From assembly GCF_022879595.1 (NCBI RefSeq), contig NZ_CP084268.1, positions 124,001 through 188,000 on the forward strand: 64,000 bases of DNA. The letters are read 5' to 3'. The DNA is from Caballeronia sp. Lep1P3 (GTDB taxonomy: Bacteria; Pseudomonadota; Gammaproteobacteria; Burkholderiales; Burkholderiaceae). Positions 17,432 through 26,746 of this stretch are shown piece after piece. A model generated the notes under the pieces. That model saw nothing but the letters and a program-made list of their open reading frames with translations, was not told the origin of the DNA and did not search any database. Position numbers and translations under genes: made by a program. Numbering within the stretch: the first letter of the stretch is position 1; each line of letters starts with the position of its first letter.

Positions 17432-18346
17432 CTACGCCGGTTTTTCCGCGCTCGCGCGCGCGGTCAGATGCTCGACCATGCGCTGCGCGGCGGGCTGGAG
17501 CATGTCGAAGCGCTTGTAGCACACGATAAAACGCCGCTCCGCCCACACGTCCGTCAGTGGAATGATGCGAACGCCTAGCTGCGGGCTATACGCCGTCGAT
17601 ACTTCCACCGGCACGACGCTGATTCCGAGGCCCGCCGCCACGACGCGGAACGCGGCATCGAAGCTGGAGACGATCACGCGAAACGCGATGGTGCGGCCCG
17701 CCTGCGCCGCCGCGCGTTGCAGCATGGTCTGGACCGCCGTGGCGGGTGGCAGGCCGACATGGTCGTAGTCGAGCGTCTGATGGAATTGCACGGTGGAAAG
17801 CGCGGCGAGCGGATGGGCGGGATGAACCGCCAGCGCAAGGCGATCGTGGCGGTAAGCGCGATGCTCCAGCCCTTGCAGTTCGACGTTGTCCCAGCACACG
17901 CCGACAGCGGCAGCGCCTTCGCGCAACTGGCGCACGAGATCCTGCGAGAGGCGTTCCTCGATGTCGACCATGATGTTCTTGTTGGCCGGCTCGCGCATGA
18001 AGGCGGCGATATCGTCGAGCAGTTTCTCCGCAATCGCCGACGCGGACGCGCACACGCTCACCCTTCCCTTCAGGCCGACGCCGAACGATGAAATGTCGTG
18101 GGCGATGCGATCCATCGTGAAGAGCACGCTCCTCGCGTGTTCGAGCAGCGCGAGGCCCGCTTGCGTGGGTTCCACGCCGCGCCGCGAGCGCGAAAGAATC
18201 GGCACGCCAAGGTCGGCTTCCAGTTGAGCGATGCGCTTGCTGATCGCCGATGGCTCGATGTGCGCGTCTTCCGCCGCCCGCGCGATATTGCGTTGATCGC
18301 AGACGGCTACGAATAGCCGCAGCGTCTTCAGGTCGAGTTCCCGCAC
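17432..18346 (-). CDS. LysR-family transcriptional regulator
   Basis: 304 residues, GTG start at 18346 with ACGGAGACG upstream. Winged-helix N terminus (MRELDLKTLRLFVAVCDQRNIARAAEDAHIEPSAISKRI shown in parts: RNIARAAEDAHIEPSAISKR), effector domain from about residue 90. Divergent from the HMG-CoA lyase/CoA-transferase/MFS operon, which it likely controls. Unusual 9-base repeats lie just upstream of its start. Confidence 0.87.
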   Translation of the reverse strand: MRELDLKTLRLFVAVCDQRNIARAAEDAHIEPSAISKRIAQLEADLGVPILSRSRRGVEPTQAGLALLEHARSVLFTMDRIAHDISSFGVGLKGRVSVCASASAIAEKLLDDIAAFMREPANKNIMVDIEERLSQDLVRQLREGAAAVGVCWDNVELQGLEHRAYRHDRLALAVHPAHPLAALSTVQFHQTLDYDHVGLPPATAVQTMLQRAAAQAGRTIAFRVIVSSFDAAFRVVAAGLGISVVPVEVSTAYSPQLGVRIIPLTDVWAERRFIVCYKRFDMLQPAAQRMVEHLTARASAEKPA

Positions 18347-18361
18347 TTTCGTCTCCGTGCT

Positions 18362-18388
18362 CTTCGTGCCCTTCGTGCCCTTCGTGCC
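18362..18388. repeat. 9-base tandem repeat, three copies
   Basis: CTTCGTGCC three times in direct succession, in the leader of the LysR gene (16 to 42 bases before its GTG). Read on the mRNA strand the unit is GGCACGAAG, purine-rich and partly Shine-Dalgarno-like. Copy number could alter spacing in the shared divergent promoter. Confidence 0.65.
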
Positions 18389-18507
18389 CTTCCCGTTCGG
18401 AACGTTGGCGCTTCCGAAACATCGCTTTACGAATACTGCGGAATCTCTAATGTGATGTCAAACGCCGGCGCACTGCAAGACCGGCATCGATACACGGAGA
18501 CAGCACC

Positions 18508-19449
18508 ATGCCCTCATTCCCCTCGGATGTCGTGATCCGCGAAGTCGGCTTGCGCGACGGCCTGCAAAGCATCAGAAGCATTCTTCCTACCGAACGCAAG
18601 ATCGAATGGATCGATGACGCCTACGCCGCCGGACAGCGCGAGATCGAAGTCGGCTCCTTCGTGCCGGCGCGTCTTCTTCCGCAACTCGCGGATACCGCCG
18701 AACTCGTCGCGCATGCGAAAACGCTGCCCGGCCTCTTCGTCTCCGTGCTGGTGCCGAACTCGAAGGGCGCCGAGCGCGCCATCGAAACGAAAGCCGACCT
18801 GATGCTCGTGCCGCTTTCCGCGAGCCGCGAACATAGCCTCGCGAACTTGCGCAAGGAACCGGAGGAAGTCGTCGCGGAAGTCGCCCGCATGCGCGCCGCA
18901 CGCGATGCCACCGGCTCGAAGACGCTGATCGAAGGCGGCATCGGCACGGCGTTCGGCTGCACGATTCAGGGCAACGTCGCGCAGGAAGACGTGCTGCGCT
19001 ACATGCAGGCGCTCCTCGATGCGGGCGCGGACCGCGTGAGCATCGCCGATACGGTCGGCTACGCCGGTCCCGCCGCCGTGCGCGCGCTCTTCGAGAAAGC
19101 GCGCAAGATCGCGGGCGAGCGCTTCTCGTGCGGCCACTTTCACGACACGCGCGGTCTCGCGCTCGCCAACGTCTATGCCGCGCTCGACACTGGGCTCGCG
19201 CGCTTCGACGCCACGCTCGCGGGCATCGGCGGCTGTCCGCATGCGCCCGGCGCGAGCGGCAATGCGTCGAGCGAAGACCTGGCGTTCATGCTCGCCGATA
19301 TGGGCATCGAAACGGGCATCGACATTCCTGCCTTGCTGAGACTGCGCGCGAAGGTCGCGCGGTGGCTGGAAGGCGAAACGCTCCACGGCGCGTTGTGGCG
19401 CGCCGGACTGCCCAAAACCTTCACCGCATCCGCTGCCCTCGACGCCTGA
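18508..19449 (+). CDS. Hydroxymethylglutaryl-CoA lyase family protein
   Basis: 313 residues. DRE-TIM aldolase/lyase fold: VGLRDGLQ metal/substrate motif, metal-binding HFHDTRG, and the lyase signature GGCPHAPGASGN with the catalytic Cys. It cleaves 3-hydroxy-3-methylglutaryl-CoA (or a close homologue such as citramalyl-CoA) to acetyl-CoA plus a keto acid. One base separates it from the CoA-transferase gene, so the pair likely activates then cleaves a free branched hydroxy-acid. Confidence 0.9.
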   Translation: MPSFPSDVVIREVGLRDGLQSIRSILPTERKIEWIDDAYAAGQREIEVGSFVPARLLPQLADTAELVAHAKTLPGLFVSVLVPNSKGAERAIETKADLMLVPLSASREHSLANLRKEPEEVVAEVARMRAARDATGSKTLIEGGIGTAFGCTIQGNVAQEDVLRYMQALLDAGADRVSIADTVGYAGPAAVRALFEKARKIAGERFSCGHFHDTRGLALANVYAALDTGLARFDATLAGIGGCPHAPGASGNASSEDLAFMLADMGIETGIDIPALLRLRAKVARWLEGETLHGALWRAGLPKTFTASAALDA

Positions 19450-19450
19450 G

Positions 19451-20608
19451 ATGACCATGACCAACGACACCCGACTTCCGCTCGACGGCATCCGCGTCAT
19501 CGAGTTCACGCACATGGTCATGGGACCGACGTGCGGCATGATCCTCGCCGATCTCGGCGCCGAGGTCATCAAGATCGAGCCGCCCGGCGGCGACAAGACG
19601 CGCAAGCTGCCGGGCCTCGGCATCGGCTTTTTCCGCTCGTTCAATCGCAACAAGAAGAGCGTCGTGCTCGACATCAACACGCCCGAAGGCCGGGAAGCCG
19701 CCGTCGAACTGATCGGCACCTGCGACGTGATGCTCGAAAACTTCCGCCCCGGCCTGATGACGAAGCTCGGCCTCGACTATGAAACGCTCGCGAAGCGCTA
19801 TCCGCGCCTCATCTATGTGTCGCACAAGGGCTTCCTGCCGGGACCGTATGAAAAGCGTCTCGCGCTCGATGAAGTCGTGCAGATGATGGGCGGGCTTTCG
19901 TATATGACGGGGCCCGTTGGACGGCCGCTGCGCGCCGGGACGTCGGTGAACGACATCATGGGCGGCATGTTCGGCGCGATCGGCGTGCTTGCGGCCTTGC
20001 GCGAGCGCGACGCGACCGGCCGTGGACAGGAAGTGCAAAGCGCGCTTTTCGAGAACTGCGTGTTCCTCTCGGCGCAGCACATGCAGCAATACGCGATGAC
20101 CCGCGAAGCGCCGCCGCCGATGCCCGCGCGCGTGTCGGCGTGGAGCGTCTACGACGTCTTCACGCTGGCCGGCGGCGAGCAGCTCTTCATCGGCGCGGTG
20201 AGCGACAAGCAGTTCATCACGCTGTGCGATGTGCTGAAACGCCCCGATCTCGCGGCGGAACCGAGGTTCGCAAACAACGCGCTGCGCGTGGCCGTGCGGC
20301 CGGAACTGCTGCAACGGCTCGGCGAAATCCTGAAGGATCATCGCGCCGACGAGCTCGCGCCGAAGCTCGAAGCGGCCGGCATTCCCTACGCGCCCATCGT
20401 GCGCCCGGAGCAACTGCTCGACGATCCGCATCTGAAGGCGAGCGGCGGACTCGCGCCGATGCAGACCGAAGACGGCAGCATGACCGATGTCGTCCTCTTG
20501 CCGATCACGATGGGCGGACGCCGCCCCGGCGTGCGTCAGGCGCTCGCGCGCGTCGGCGAGCATACGCAGGAAGTGCTGTCGCGCCTCAGGAGCCGCGTGA
20601 GCGCATAG
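19451..20608 (+). CDS. CaiB/BaiF-family CoA-transferase
   Basis: 385 residues, class III CoA-transferase. N-terminal GIRVIEFTHMVMGPTCGMILADLGAEVIKIE and NRNKKSVVLDINTPEGR are diagnostic; the catalytic Asp is expected in TSVNDIMGG. The second ATG at 19457 is an alternative start. It would transfer CoA from a donor such as succinyl-CoA to a carboxylic acid, whose CoA ester is then the substrate of the lyase encoded immediately upstream. Confidence 0.9.
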   Translation: MTMTNDTRLPLDGIRVIEFTHMVMGPTCGMILADLGAEVIKIEPPGGDKTRKLPGLGIGFFRSFNRNKKSVVLDINTPEGREAAVELIGTCDVMLENFRPGLMTKLGLDYETLAKRYPRLIYVSHKGFLPGPYEKRLALDEVVQMMGGLSYMTGPVGRPLRAGTSVNDIMGGMFGAIGVLAALRERDATGRGQEVQSALFENCVFLSAQHMQQYAMTREAPPPMPARVSAWSVYDVFTLAGGEQLFIGAVSDKQFITLCDVLKRPDLAAEPRFANNALRVAVRPELLQRLGEILKDHRADELAPKLEAAGIPYAPIVRPEQLLDDPHLKASGGLAPMQTEDGSMTDVVLLPITMGGRRPGVRQALARVGEHTQEVLSRLRSRVSA

Positions 20609-20696
20609 GGATCGACGCAGGACCGAAGCATGAATGCGCGACAGGCACCGGACATAAGCGTGCCGTCGTGCGAGCCGATGTCATCAGGAGACAACG

Positions 20697-22136
20697 ATGC
20701 AACCCACCGTCACCGCGGACTCGCATCCGCTCGCCCCGCCGCATGTTCATGTCGGCACTACGCCCGGCGCCGAGATTTCCGCGCGCATGGATCGCCTGCC
20801 CGTCGCCCGTCATCTGTGGGTGCTCGTCGGCCTGATCTCGCTTGGCGGCTTCTTCGAAATCTACGATCTCATCTTCACGGGCTATATCGCGCCGGGCATG
20901 GCAAAAAGCGGCCTGCTCCAGACGACCACGCACGCCTTCTTCGGCTTCACCGGCATAGCGGGCTTCATCGCCGCGACATTCGCGGGCCTGTTCGCCGGCA
21001 CGTTCGGCCTCGGCTGGATGCCCGACCGTTACGGCCGGCGCGCGGTTTTCACCGTTTCGCTGCTGTGGTATTCGGTCGGCTCGGCGATCATGGCCTTCCA
21101 GACGACGCCCGAGGGCGTGATCCTGTGGCGCTTCATCACGGGCATCGGCGTGGGCGTGGAGATCATCACCATCGACAGCTACGTCACGGAACTCGTGCCG
21201 CAGCACATGCGCGGCCGCGCGATGGCGTTCAACCAGATGGTGATGTTCGCGGCGGCGCCCGTTGCCGCGATCCTTTCGTACTGGCTCGTGCCGACCACGG
21301 CGTTCGGGCTGGACGGCTGGCGCGTGGTCGTGCTCGCGGGGTCGGTCGGCGCGGTCGTGGTCTGGTTCATCCGGCGCGCGGTTCCCGAGTCTCCGCGCTG
21401 GCTCGCGATGCACGGCGACGTGAAGAAGGCCGACGCGATCGTGCAGAAGATCGAAGGCATCGTCGAGCGTCAGTGCGGTGGACGCCTGCCGCCGCCGTTG
21501 CCGGTGATCGGGCAGCCCGCGCATCGGCGTGCCTCGTTCGGCGAACTGCTTCAGGCGCCGTACCGTTCGCGGCTCGTCCTGCTGATCGTCTTCAATTTCT
21601 GTCAGGCCATTGGCTACTACGGCTTCGCGAACTGGGTGCCGACGCTTCTCATCGGCCAGGGCATCACGGTGACGAAGAGCCTGCTCTATTCATTCGTGAT
21701 CGCGTTCGCATTGCCCGTCGGACCGATGATCGCGATGTTCTTCGCCGACAGGATTCAGCGCAAATTCCTGATCGTCGGCGGCGCGATCGCGGTGATCGTG
21801 TGCGGCCTTCTCTTCGCGCAGATGAAGTCGGTGGTGCCGCTCATCGTGCTGGGCGTGCTTATCAGCTTCGCGGGGCAATTGATTTCGGTGTGCTACCACG
21901 CGTATCAGGCCGAACTCTTTCCGACGGCGGTGCGTTGCCGCGCCAACGGCATCGTGTATTCGGCGAGCCGCATCGGCGCGATGATGTCCGGCTTTCTGAT
22001 CGCGTTCCTGCTTCGCGACTTCGGCGTGACAGGCGTGTTCACCGGCATCACGGCGACGATGGTGGTCGTCGCGGTGTCGATCGGCGTGTTCGGTCCGAAG
22101 ACGAACGGCTTGCGCCTCGAAGAGATCAATCACTGA
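20697..22136 (+). CDS. MFS transporter
   Basis: 479 residues with about twelve membrane helices. Family motifs FEIYDLIFTGYIAPGMA in helix 1, GWMPDRYGRRAVF in loop 2-3 and VPESPRWLA before the central loop place it among sugar/organic-acid proton symporters. AGGAGAC precedes the ATG. Third gene of the lyase/CoA-transferase operon, so it probably imports the acid they degrade. Its last 11 bases overlap the convergent histidine-kinase gene. Confidence 0.9.
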   Translation: MQPTVTADSHPLAPPHVHVGTTPGAEISARMDRLPVARHLWVLVGLISLGGFFEIYDLIFTGYIAPGMAKSGLLQTTTHAFFGFTGIAGFIAATFAGLFAGTFGLGWMPDRYGRRAVFTVSLLWYSVGSAIMAFQTTPEGVILWRFITGIGVGVEIITIDSYVTELVPQHMRGRAMAFNQMVMFAAAPVAAILSYWLVPTTAFGLDGWRVVVLAGSVGAVVVWFIRRAVPESPRWLAMHGDVKKADAIVQKIEGIVERQCGGRLPPPLPVIGQPAHRRASFGELLQAPYRSRLVLLIVFNFCQAIGYYGFANWVPTLLIGQGITVTKSLLYSFVIAFALPVGPMIAMFFADRIQRKFLIVGGAIAVIVCGLLFAQMKSVVPLIVLGVLISFAGQLISVCYHAYQAELFPTAVRCRANGIVYSASRIGAMMSGFLIAFLLRDFGVTGVFTGITATMVVVAVSIGVFGPKTNGLRLEEINH

Positions 22137-25100
22137 TCTCGCGCCGTTCCCTCGTCGCTTCGAAAACGCGGCGAAGAATCGTATCGAGCGAGGTCACGTC
22201 GTAGGGCTTGCGCAGCAGCATGCAGCCCTCGATGGCGGGCGCATCGTTCTGACCGGTCGCGAAGATCACCGGCAAGCCCGGCCTGCGCTGCCGCGCAAGC
22301 ACGGCGAGTTCGCTGCCGGGCATGTCGGGCAAGCCGATGTCGGTCAAGAGCACATCGACATCGTGTTGGTTCAGCACGGCGAGGGCGTCGGTCGACGTCG
22401 TCGCTTCGTGCACGACATGGCCGAGCGCTTCCAGCAGTTCCGCCGTCACCGCGCGAATGAGATCGTCGTCTTCCACATACGCGATGCGCAGGCCCTGCGC
22501 GCGTTCGTCGGTCGGCGGCGCGATGGCCGGATCGGAAGGCAGCGCGCCACTCGCCGATGCGGGCGCCATCGCCTGAATGGGAATGTCCGTCAATTCGGCG
22601 CCGGCAAGCCGGTTAAGCAGCACGCGACGAATCTTGCGGGCAAGCGCCTCGCGCGAGTACGGCTTGCTCAGCCGTTCCACGCCGGCGTCGAGCCGCCCGC
22701 CGTGCACGATCGAATTCTCCGTGTAGCCGGACGTGAACAGCACGGCGATGCCTGGAATACGCTCGCGCGCCTTCCTCGCGAGCTCGGTGCTTTTCATGGG
22801 ACCGGGCATCACGACGTCCGTGAAAAGCAGGTCGATATGCACGCCGCTTTCGACGATGGCGAGCGCGCTCATGGCATCGCTTGCGCGCAGCACGCGATAG
22901 CCGAGGTCGTTGAGCATCTCGATGACGGTCGCGCGCACTTGCTCGTCGTCTTCGGCCACGAGCACGACTTCGGTTCCACCTTCGGCCGGGCCGATGTCCG
23001 TGTGCACGCGCTGGTCCTCGGATTCGAGCGTGCGCGGCAGATAGAGCTTCACCGTCGTGCCGTGGCCCTGCTCGCTATAGAGCTTGATGTGTCCGCCGGA
23101 TTGCTTGACGAAGCCATACACCATCGACAAGCCCAGCCCCGAACCCTTGCCTTCCGGCTTCGTGGAGAAGAACGGTTCATAGGCGCGGCTCATGACTTCG
23201 GGCGTCATGCCGCTTCCGGTATCCGTCACCGCGAGCATCACGTATTGCCCCGACGCCGCTTCGGGATGCAGGTTCGTGTAGCTGTCGTCGAGAAAGGCGT
23301 TGCCGACTTCGATCGTCAGCTTGCCGCTTCCGTCCATCGCGTCGCGCGCATTGATCGCGAGATTGAGGATCGCGTTCTCGAGCTGCGCCGGATCGACGAA
23401 CGTATTCCATAGCCCGCCGCTGATGACCGTTTCGAGTTCGATCGCGTCGCCGAGACTGCGCCGCAGCATGTCGTCCATTTCGGAGACGAGCCGCGCGAGA
23501 CGCACCGCTTTCGGTTCGAGCGCCTGCCGGCGTCCGAAAGCAAGCAACTGGCTCGCGAGCCGGCTGCCGCGATGAACGCCGCCCAGTGCCTGTTGCAGGC
23601 GGCGTTCGGCGCGCTCGTTGCCCTGCACGTCTTTCGACAGCAATTGCAGATTGCCGGAGATGACCTGCAGCAGATTGTTGAAGTCGTGCGCGACGCCGCC
23701 CGTGAGCTTGCCGATGGTTTCCATGCGCTGCGATTGCTGCAACGCAAGTTCCGTCTGCCGCAGCGCTTCGGCCGACGCGACATCGGCGCTGATGTCGCGC
23801 CCCACCGCATGAATGAAGTCGTTGTCCGGCACCGCCGTCCATGAGAGCGTGCAATATCCGCCCTCGCGTCGCCGGAAGCGGTTGATGAACTTGAGCGTGC
23901 GGCTGCCGTCCGCGAGACGCTGGATTTCCGCGAGCGTCGGCGCGACGTCGTCGAGATGCAGGAGATTGATGAACGACTGCCCGATCAACTCGACCGCCGT
24001 CCATCCGAGCAGGTCCGTCCACGCGGGATTGACCGAGACGATCGACGCTTCCAGATCGGCGACGAGCATGAGGTCCGTCGAGAGACGCCACATGCGTTCG
24101 CGATCCGCGGCGCTTTCCGCGACCTTCTGCTCCAGATCCTGATTGACGCTTTGAAGAAAGCGGGCCGCCGTCTTCTGGTCGTGAATGTCCATGTTCACGC
24201 CGATCCAGCGCGTGATGCCGCCTTCCGCATTGCGCACGGGAAGCGCGCGGCACAGATGCCAGCGGTACGAGCCGTTCGCATCGCGCAGACGTGCTTCGTG
24301 TTCGAACGCGTGCTCGAAGCGCACGGCCTCGTTCCACAGATCCCGCGCATCGGACCCGTCTTCCGGGTGCGTGACCTTCGCCCAGCCTTCGTCGCGCAGG
24401 CTGCCCTCCGGCATGCCGGTGTATTGATAGCTTCGCTCGTTGATCCAGTCCACGCGCCCCGATGCTTCCGCCGACCACACCTGACACGGCAGCGCCTGCG
24501 CGAGCGTGCGAAACCGCTCCTCGCTTTCGCGCACGGCGCGCTGCGCTTCGATGTGCGCGGTCACGTCGTTGCCCTGCACGAAGACGCCGAGAATGTCGCC
24601 CGCCGCGTCGCGCACCGGCTGATAGCTGAAGTCGAGATAACGTGTCTCGGCCATCGAGCCGGGGTGCCGGTTGAGCGTGACCGGCTCCGCGAGACGCGCA
24701 GTCGGGGAGCCGAGCCGGTATGCCGCATCGAGCAGTTCGAAGAAGCCCTGGCCGTCGACTTCGGGCAACGCGTCTTTCACCGTCCTGCCGATGAGATCGC
24801 GCTGGCCGACGAGCTTCATGTAAGCGGGGTTCGCCAGCTCGAACGTGTGGCGCGCGCCCGTGACCATCGCAATGAAGCCCGGCGCCTGCTCGAACATGCG
24901 CCGCAAGCGTTCGCGGTCGTCCTGCAAGGCGCGCTTGGCGCGCACCTTCGCCGTGGTTTCGACGACGATGGACATGACCGCGACCGGATGCCCCGACTCG
25001 TCGAAGATCGGCGAATAGTCGAGATTCATCCACACTTGCTCGGGCGCGCCGTTGCGATAGAGCGTGAGTTCCTGATCTTCATAGCGCAGCGTTGCGCCGC

Positions 25101-25428
25101 GCAGACCGACGTTCATCACGTTGTCGTTAAAGTCGGCCACTTCGGGCCATCCTTCGCGCACGTTCGAGCCGAGCAAGTCCGGATGCCGGCCTGCTGCAAA
25201 GCCCGAATAGGCGTCGTTGTACAGCATGACGCCTGCTTCGCCCCATAGCGTGACGATGGGAACCGGCGACGACATGATGATCGACAGCGTGTTTTTCAGA
25301 ATGAGCGGCCATTCGGCAATGGGACCGAGCGGCGTTCTGGACCAGTCGCGCGTGGCAATTATTGCCGAACATTCGCCGCCGCCACTTAGAAACGGGAGCA
25401 GCGAATCGGTCATTCTGGGAGATGTCAT
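22126..25428 (-). CDS. Hybrid sensor histidine kinase with multiple PAS and two receiver domains
   Basis: 1100 residues, no obvious membrane helix, so a cytosolic sensor. Order: four PAS-type domains (about 30-165, 175-300, 305-420, 445-565), HisKA with the phospho-His in GGVAHDFNNLLQ (about 585), HATPase with N-box NLAINARDAMDGSG and G-box GKGSGLGLSMVYGF, receiver 1 (Asp in FTDVVMPG, about 820-945) and receiver 2 (Asp in LTDIGLPD, about 985-1095). The HDFNN dimerisation motif is typical of PAS-rich soluble hybrid kinases. No response regulator or Hpt gene is adjacent. Confidence 0.93.
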   Translation of the reverse strand: MTSPRMTDSLLPFLSGGGECSAIIATRDWSRTPLGPIAEWPLILKNTLSIIMSSPVPIVTLWGEAGVMLYNDAYSGFAAGRHPDLLGSNVREGWPEVADFNDNVMNVGLRGATLRYEDQELTLYRNGAPEQVWMNLDYSPIFDESGHPVAVMSIVVETTAKVRAKRALQDDRERLRRMFEQAPGFIAMVTGARHTFELANPAYMKLVGQRDLIGRTVKDALPEVDGQGFFELLDAAYRLGSPTARLAEPVTLNRHPGSMAETRYLDFSYQPVRDAAGDILGVFVQGNDVTAHIEAQRAVRESEERFRTLAQALPCQVWSAEASGRVDWINERSYQYTGMPEGSLRDEGWAKVTHPEDGSDARDLWNEAVRFEHAFEHEARLRDANGSYRWHLCRALPVRNAEGGITRWIGVNMDIHDQKTAARFLQSVNQDLEQKVAESAADRERMWRLSTDLMLVADLEASIVSVNPAWTDLLGWTAVELIGQSFINLLHLDDVAPTLAEIQRLADGSRTLKFINRFRRREGGYCTLSWTAVPDNDFIHAVGRDISADVASAEALRQTELALQQSQRMETIGKLTGGVAHDFNNLLQVISGNLQLLSKDVQGNERAERRLQQALGGVHRGSRLASQLLAFGRRQALEPKAVRLARLVSEMDDMLRRSLGDAIELETVISGGLWNTFVDPAQLENAILNLAINARDAMDGSGKLTIEVGNAFLDDSYTNLHPEAASGQYVMLAVTDTGSGMTPEVMSRAYEPFFSTKPEGKGSGLGLSMVYGFVKQSGGHIKLYSEQGHGTTVKLYLPRTLESEDQRVHTDIGPAEGGTEVVLVAEDDEQVRATVIEMLNDLGYRVLRASDAMSALAIVESGVHIDLLFTDVVMPGPMKSTELARKARERIPGIAVLFTSGYTENSIVHGGRLDAGVERLSKPYSREALARKIRRVLLNRLAGAELTDIPIQAMAPASASGALPSDPAIAPPTDERAQGLRIAYVEDDDLIRAVTAELLEALGHVVHEATTSTDALAVLNQHDVDVLLTDIGLPDMPGSELAVLARQRRPGLPVIFATGQNDAPAIEGCMLLRKPYDVTSLDTILRRVFEATRERREISD

Positions 25429-25921
25429 CGGGAATCGAGGCGCGCGCTTCGCTGGCTGAGTAAGCGAACGATTGTACCTTTGGCGAACAACCGACGTTGC
25501 TAAAGAAAATGCTTGCCGGAGGGCGTAAAAACGCGGAAATCGCGCTAGGCGGCTGAGGAATCGCCAGGCGGCGTATTCAATTCTTTAGAGACTTTTTTTA
25601 GAGAAGTTAGGCGCTTGAACATTCGCCAAGTCATGAATTTTCAGAGCGGGCGTAATAGGCTTTTCACCGTGACGCTCTCCGCAACGGTTTCCATGCCGAT
25701 CGCTTTACTGATTTCGATCACGCTCACGAACTCACTCGTAAAGCTGGGCCGCTGGTCTGCCGCGTGCTTGCGCCAATCGATGCGATCGCACGCGCATGCG
25801 TCCTTCGCCGGCCGTCGCCGGCGCGACGATAATCGGGGCGACATGCCCGACTGACGCGTCGAGAACTGCCGCTGCGCAGCGCGAGCATGCGTCGCGATCA
25901 TCGATGACACGGAGATACACC
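25429..25921. other. Intergenic region upstream of the histidine kinase and lipoprotein
   Basis: About 490 bases between divergent genes. Locally AT-richer than its surroundings (25490-25640). Short frames here, including one at 25615-25854, lack ribosome-binding sites and family resemblance. I see nothing else I can name; it must hold promoters for both flanking genes. Confidence 0.5.
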
Positions 25922-26230
25922 ATGAACAAGCCGTCGCCGAAGGCAGCGGTGCTGTGCGCTTGCGCCGTTCTCCTCGCGGGATGCGTCGCCGCCGGCGCGC
26001 CCGACAATGGAACGCATCTGACGCAGACGGAGTGCCGCGATCTCGCCGCGCTGCGCACGAATGCACCACCCACGATGGGCGAGCATCAGAGCGAACTGGC
26101 CGCACTGAGGAAAGCCGGCTACGACCCGTCGCCGTGGTACGACCCGTACTACCCGGAGGATTTGCAGGCGGCGCAGCGTCAGGTGGACATCTGGTTTCAG
26201 ACGGATTGCCAACGCACGCGGCCCGACTGA
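25922..26230 (+). CDS. DUF4148-like lipoprotein
   Basis: 102 residues from ATG 25922 (GGAGA upstream). Lipoprotein signal with lipobox LLAGC near residue 21, so the mature protein is lipid-anchored. The body matches the small Burkholderiales DUF4148 pattern: ELAALRKAGYDPSPWYDPYYPEDLQAAQRQV. The function of the family is unknown. Confidence 0.75.
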   Translation: MNKPSPKAAVLCACAVLLAGCVAAGAPDNGTHLTQTECRDLAALRTNAPPTMGEHQSELAALRKAGYDPSPWYDPYYPEDLQAAQRQVDIWFQTDCQRTRPD

Positions 26231-26326
26231 TTCACCCGTTCGCGCCTAAGGCACGCGGATTGCGGCCCGCCGCTGCACCGGCCGCAGCGCCCGCGGGCGG
26301 CGAACGCTCAACCTGGAGAGATCACC

Positions 26327-26560
26327 ATGAACATCGCAGTGAAGCGCATTCTTGCGTCTGCATTGGCATTAGGCGTTTCCACCGTCGTACTCGCGCAAGG
26401 CAATGCTGGCGGCGTACCGGGCGGCAATGGCGCCGGTCAGGGCGGCGTGGGAGTCGGAACGCCGAACGGAAACGGCGAGACAGGCACGCCTTCCGGTCCG
26501 GCGGGCAAGCACTCGACCCTTCCGAGAAGGCATCATCACAAGGCGAAGAAATCGAGCTAG
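26327..26560 (+). CDS. Small Gly/Asn-rich secreted protein
   Basis: 77 residues. GGAGAG precedes the ATG. Signal peptide with cleavage near VLA-QG (about 23), then a low-complexity Gly/Asn/Pro repeat region and a basic His/Lys tail (RRHHHKAKKSS). Only about 95 bases after the lipoprotein gene, so both may share a transcript. I do not recognise a functional family; a small envelope or matrix protein is possible. Confidence 0.6.
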   Translation: MNIAVKRILASALALGVSTVVLAQGNAGGVPGGNGAGQGGVGVGTPNGNGETGTPSGPAGKHSTLPRRHHHKAKKSS

Positions 26561-26746
26561 CGCGCGCTTCCGCTCGCCGGCGTTCCGGACCGCGATGCAC
26601 AGCATCGACGTCCGGTGCGCCGCTCCGTCGTTCCCGACTCGCCTTAGCTGCACAACCCCCGCACCATTGGCACTTTCCTCACTGTCCGCAATATGCAAGC
26701 GGCGGCATGCTTGCGTACTTCTCAACGCTTACAGGGCAAGCGTTTC

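Noticed and set aside
23177..25033. 618-codon frame overlapping the histidine kinase on the same strand
   Set aside because: Arg-rich shadow of the kinase gene; the kinase frame has every expected domain motif.
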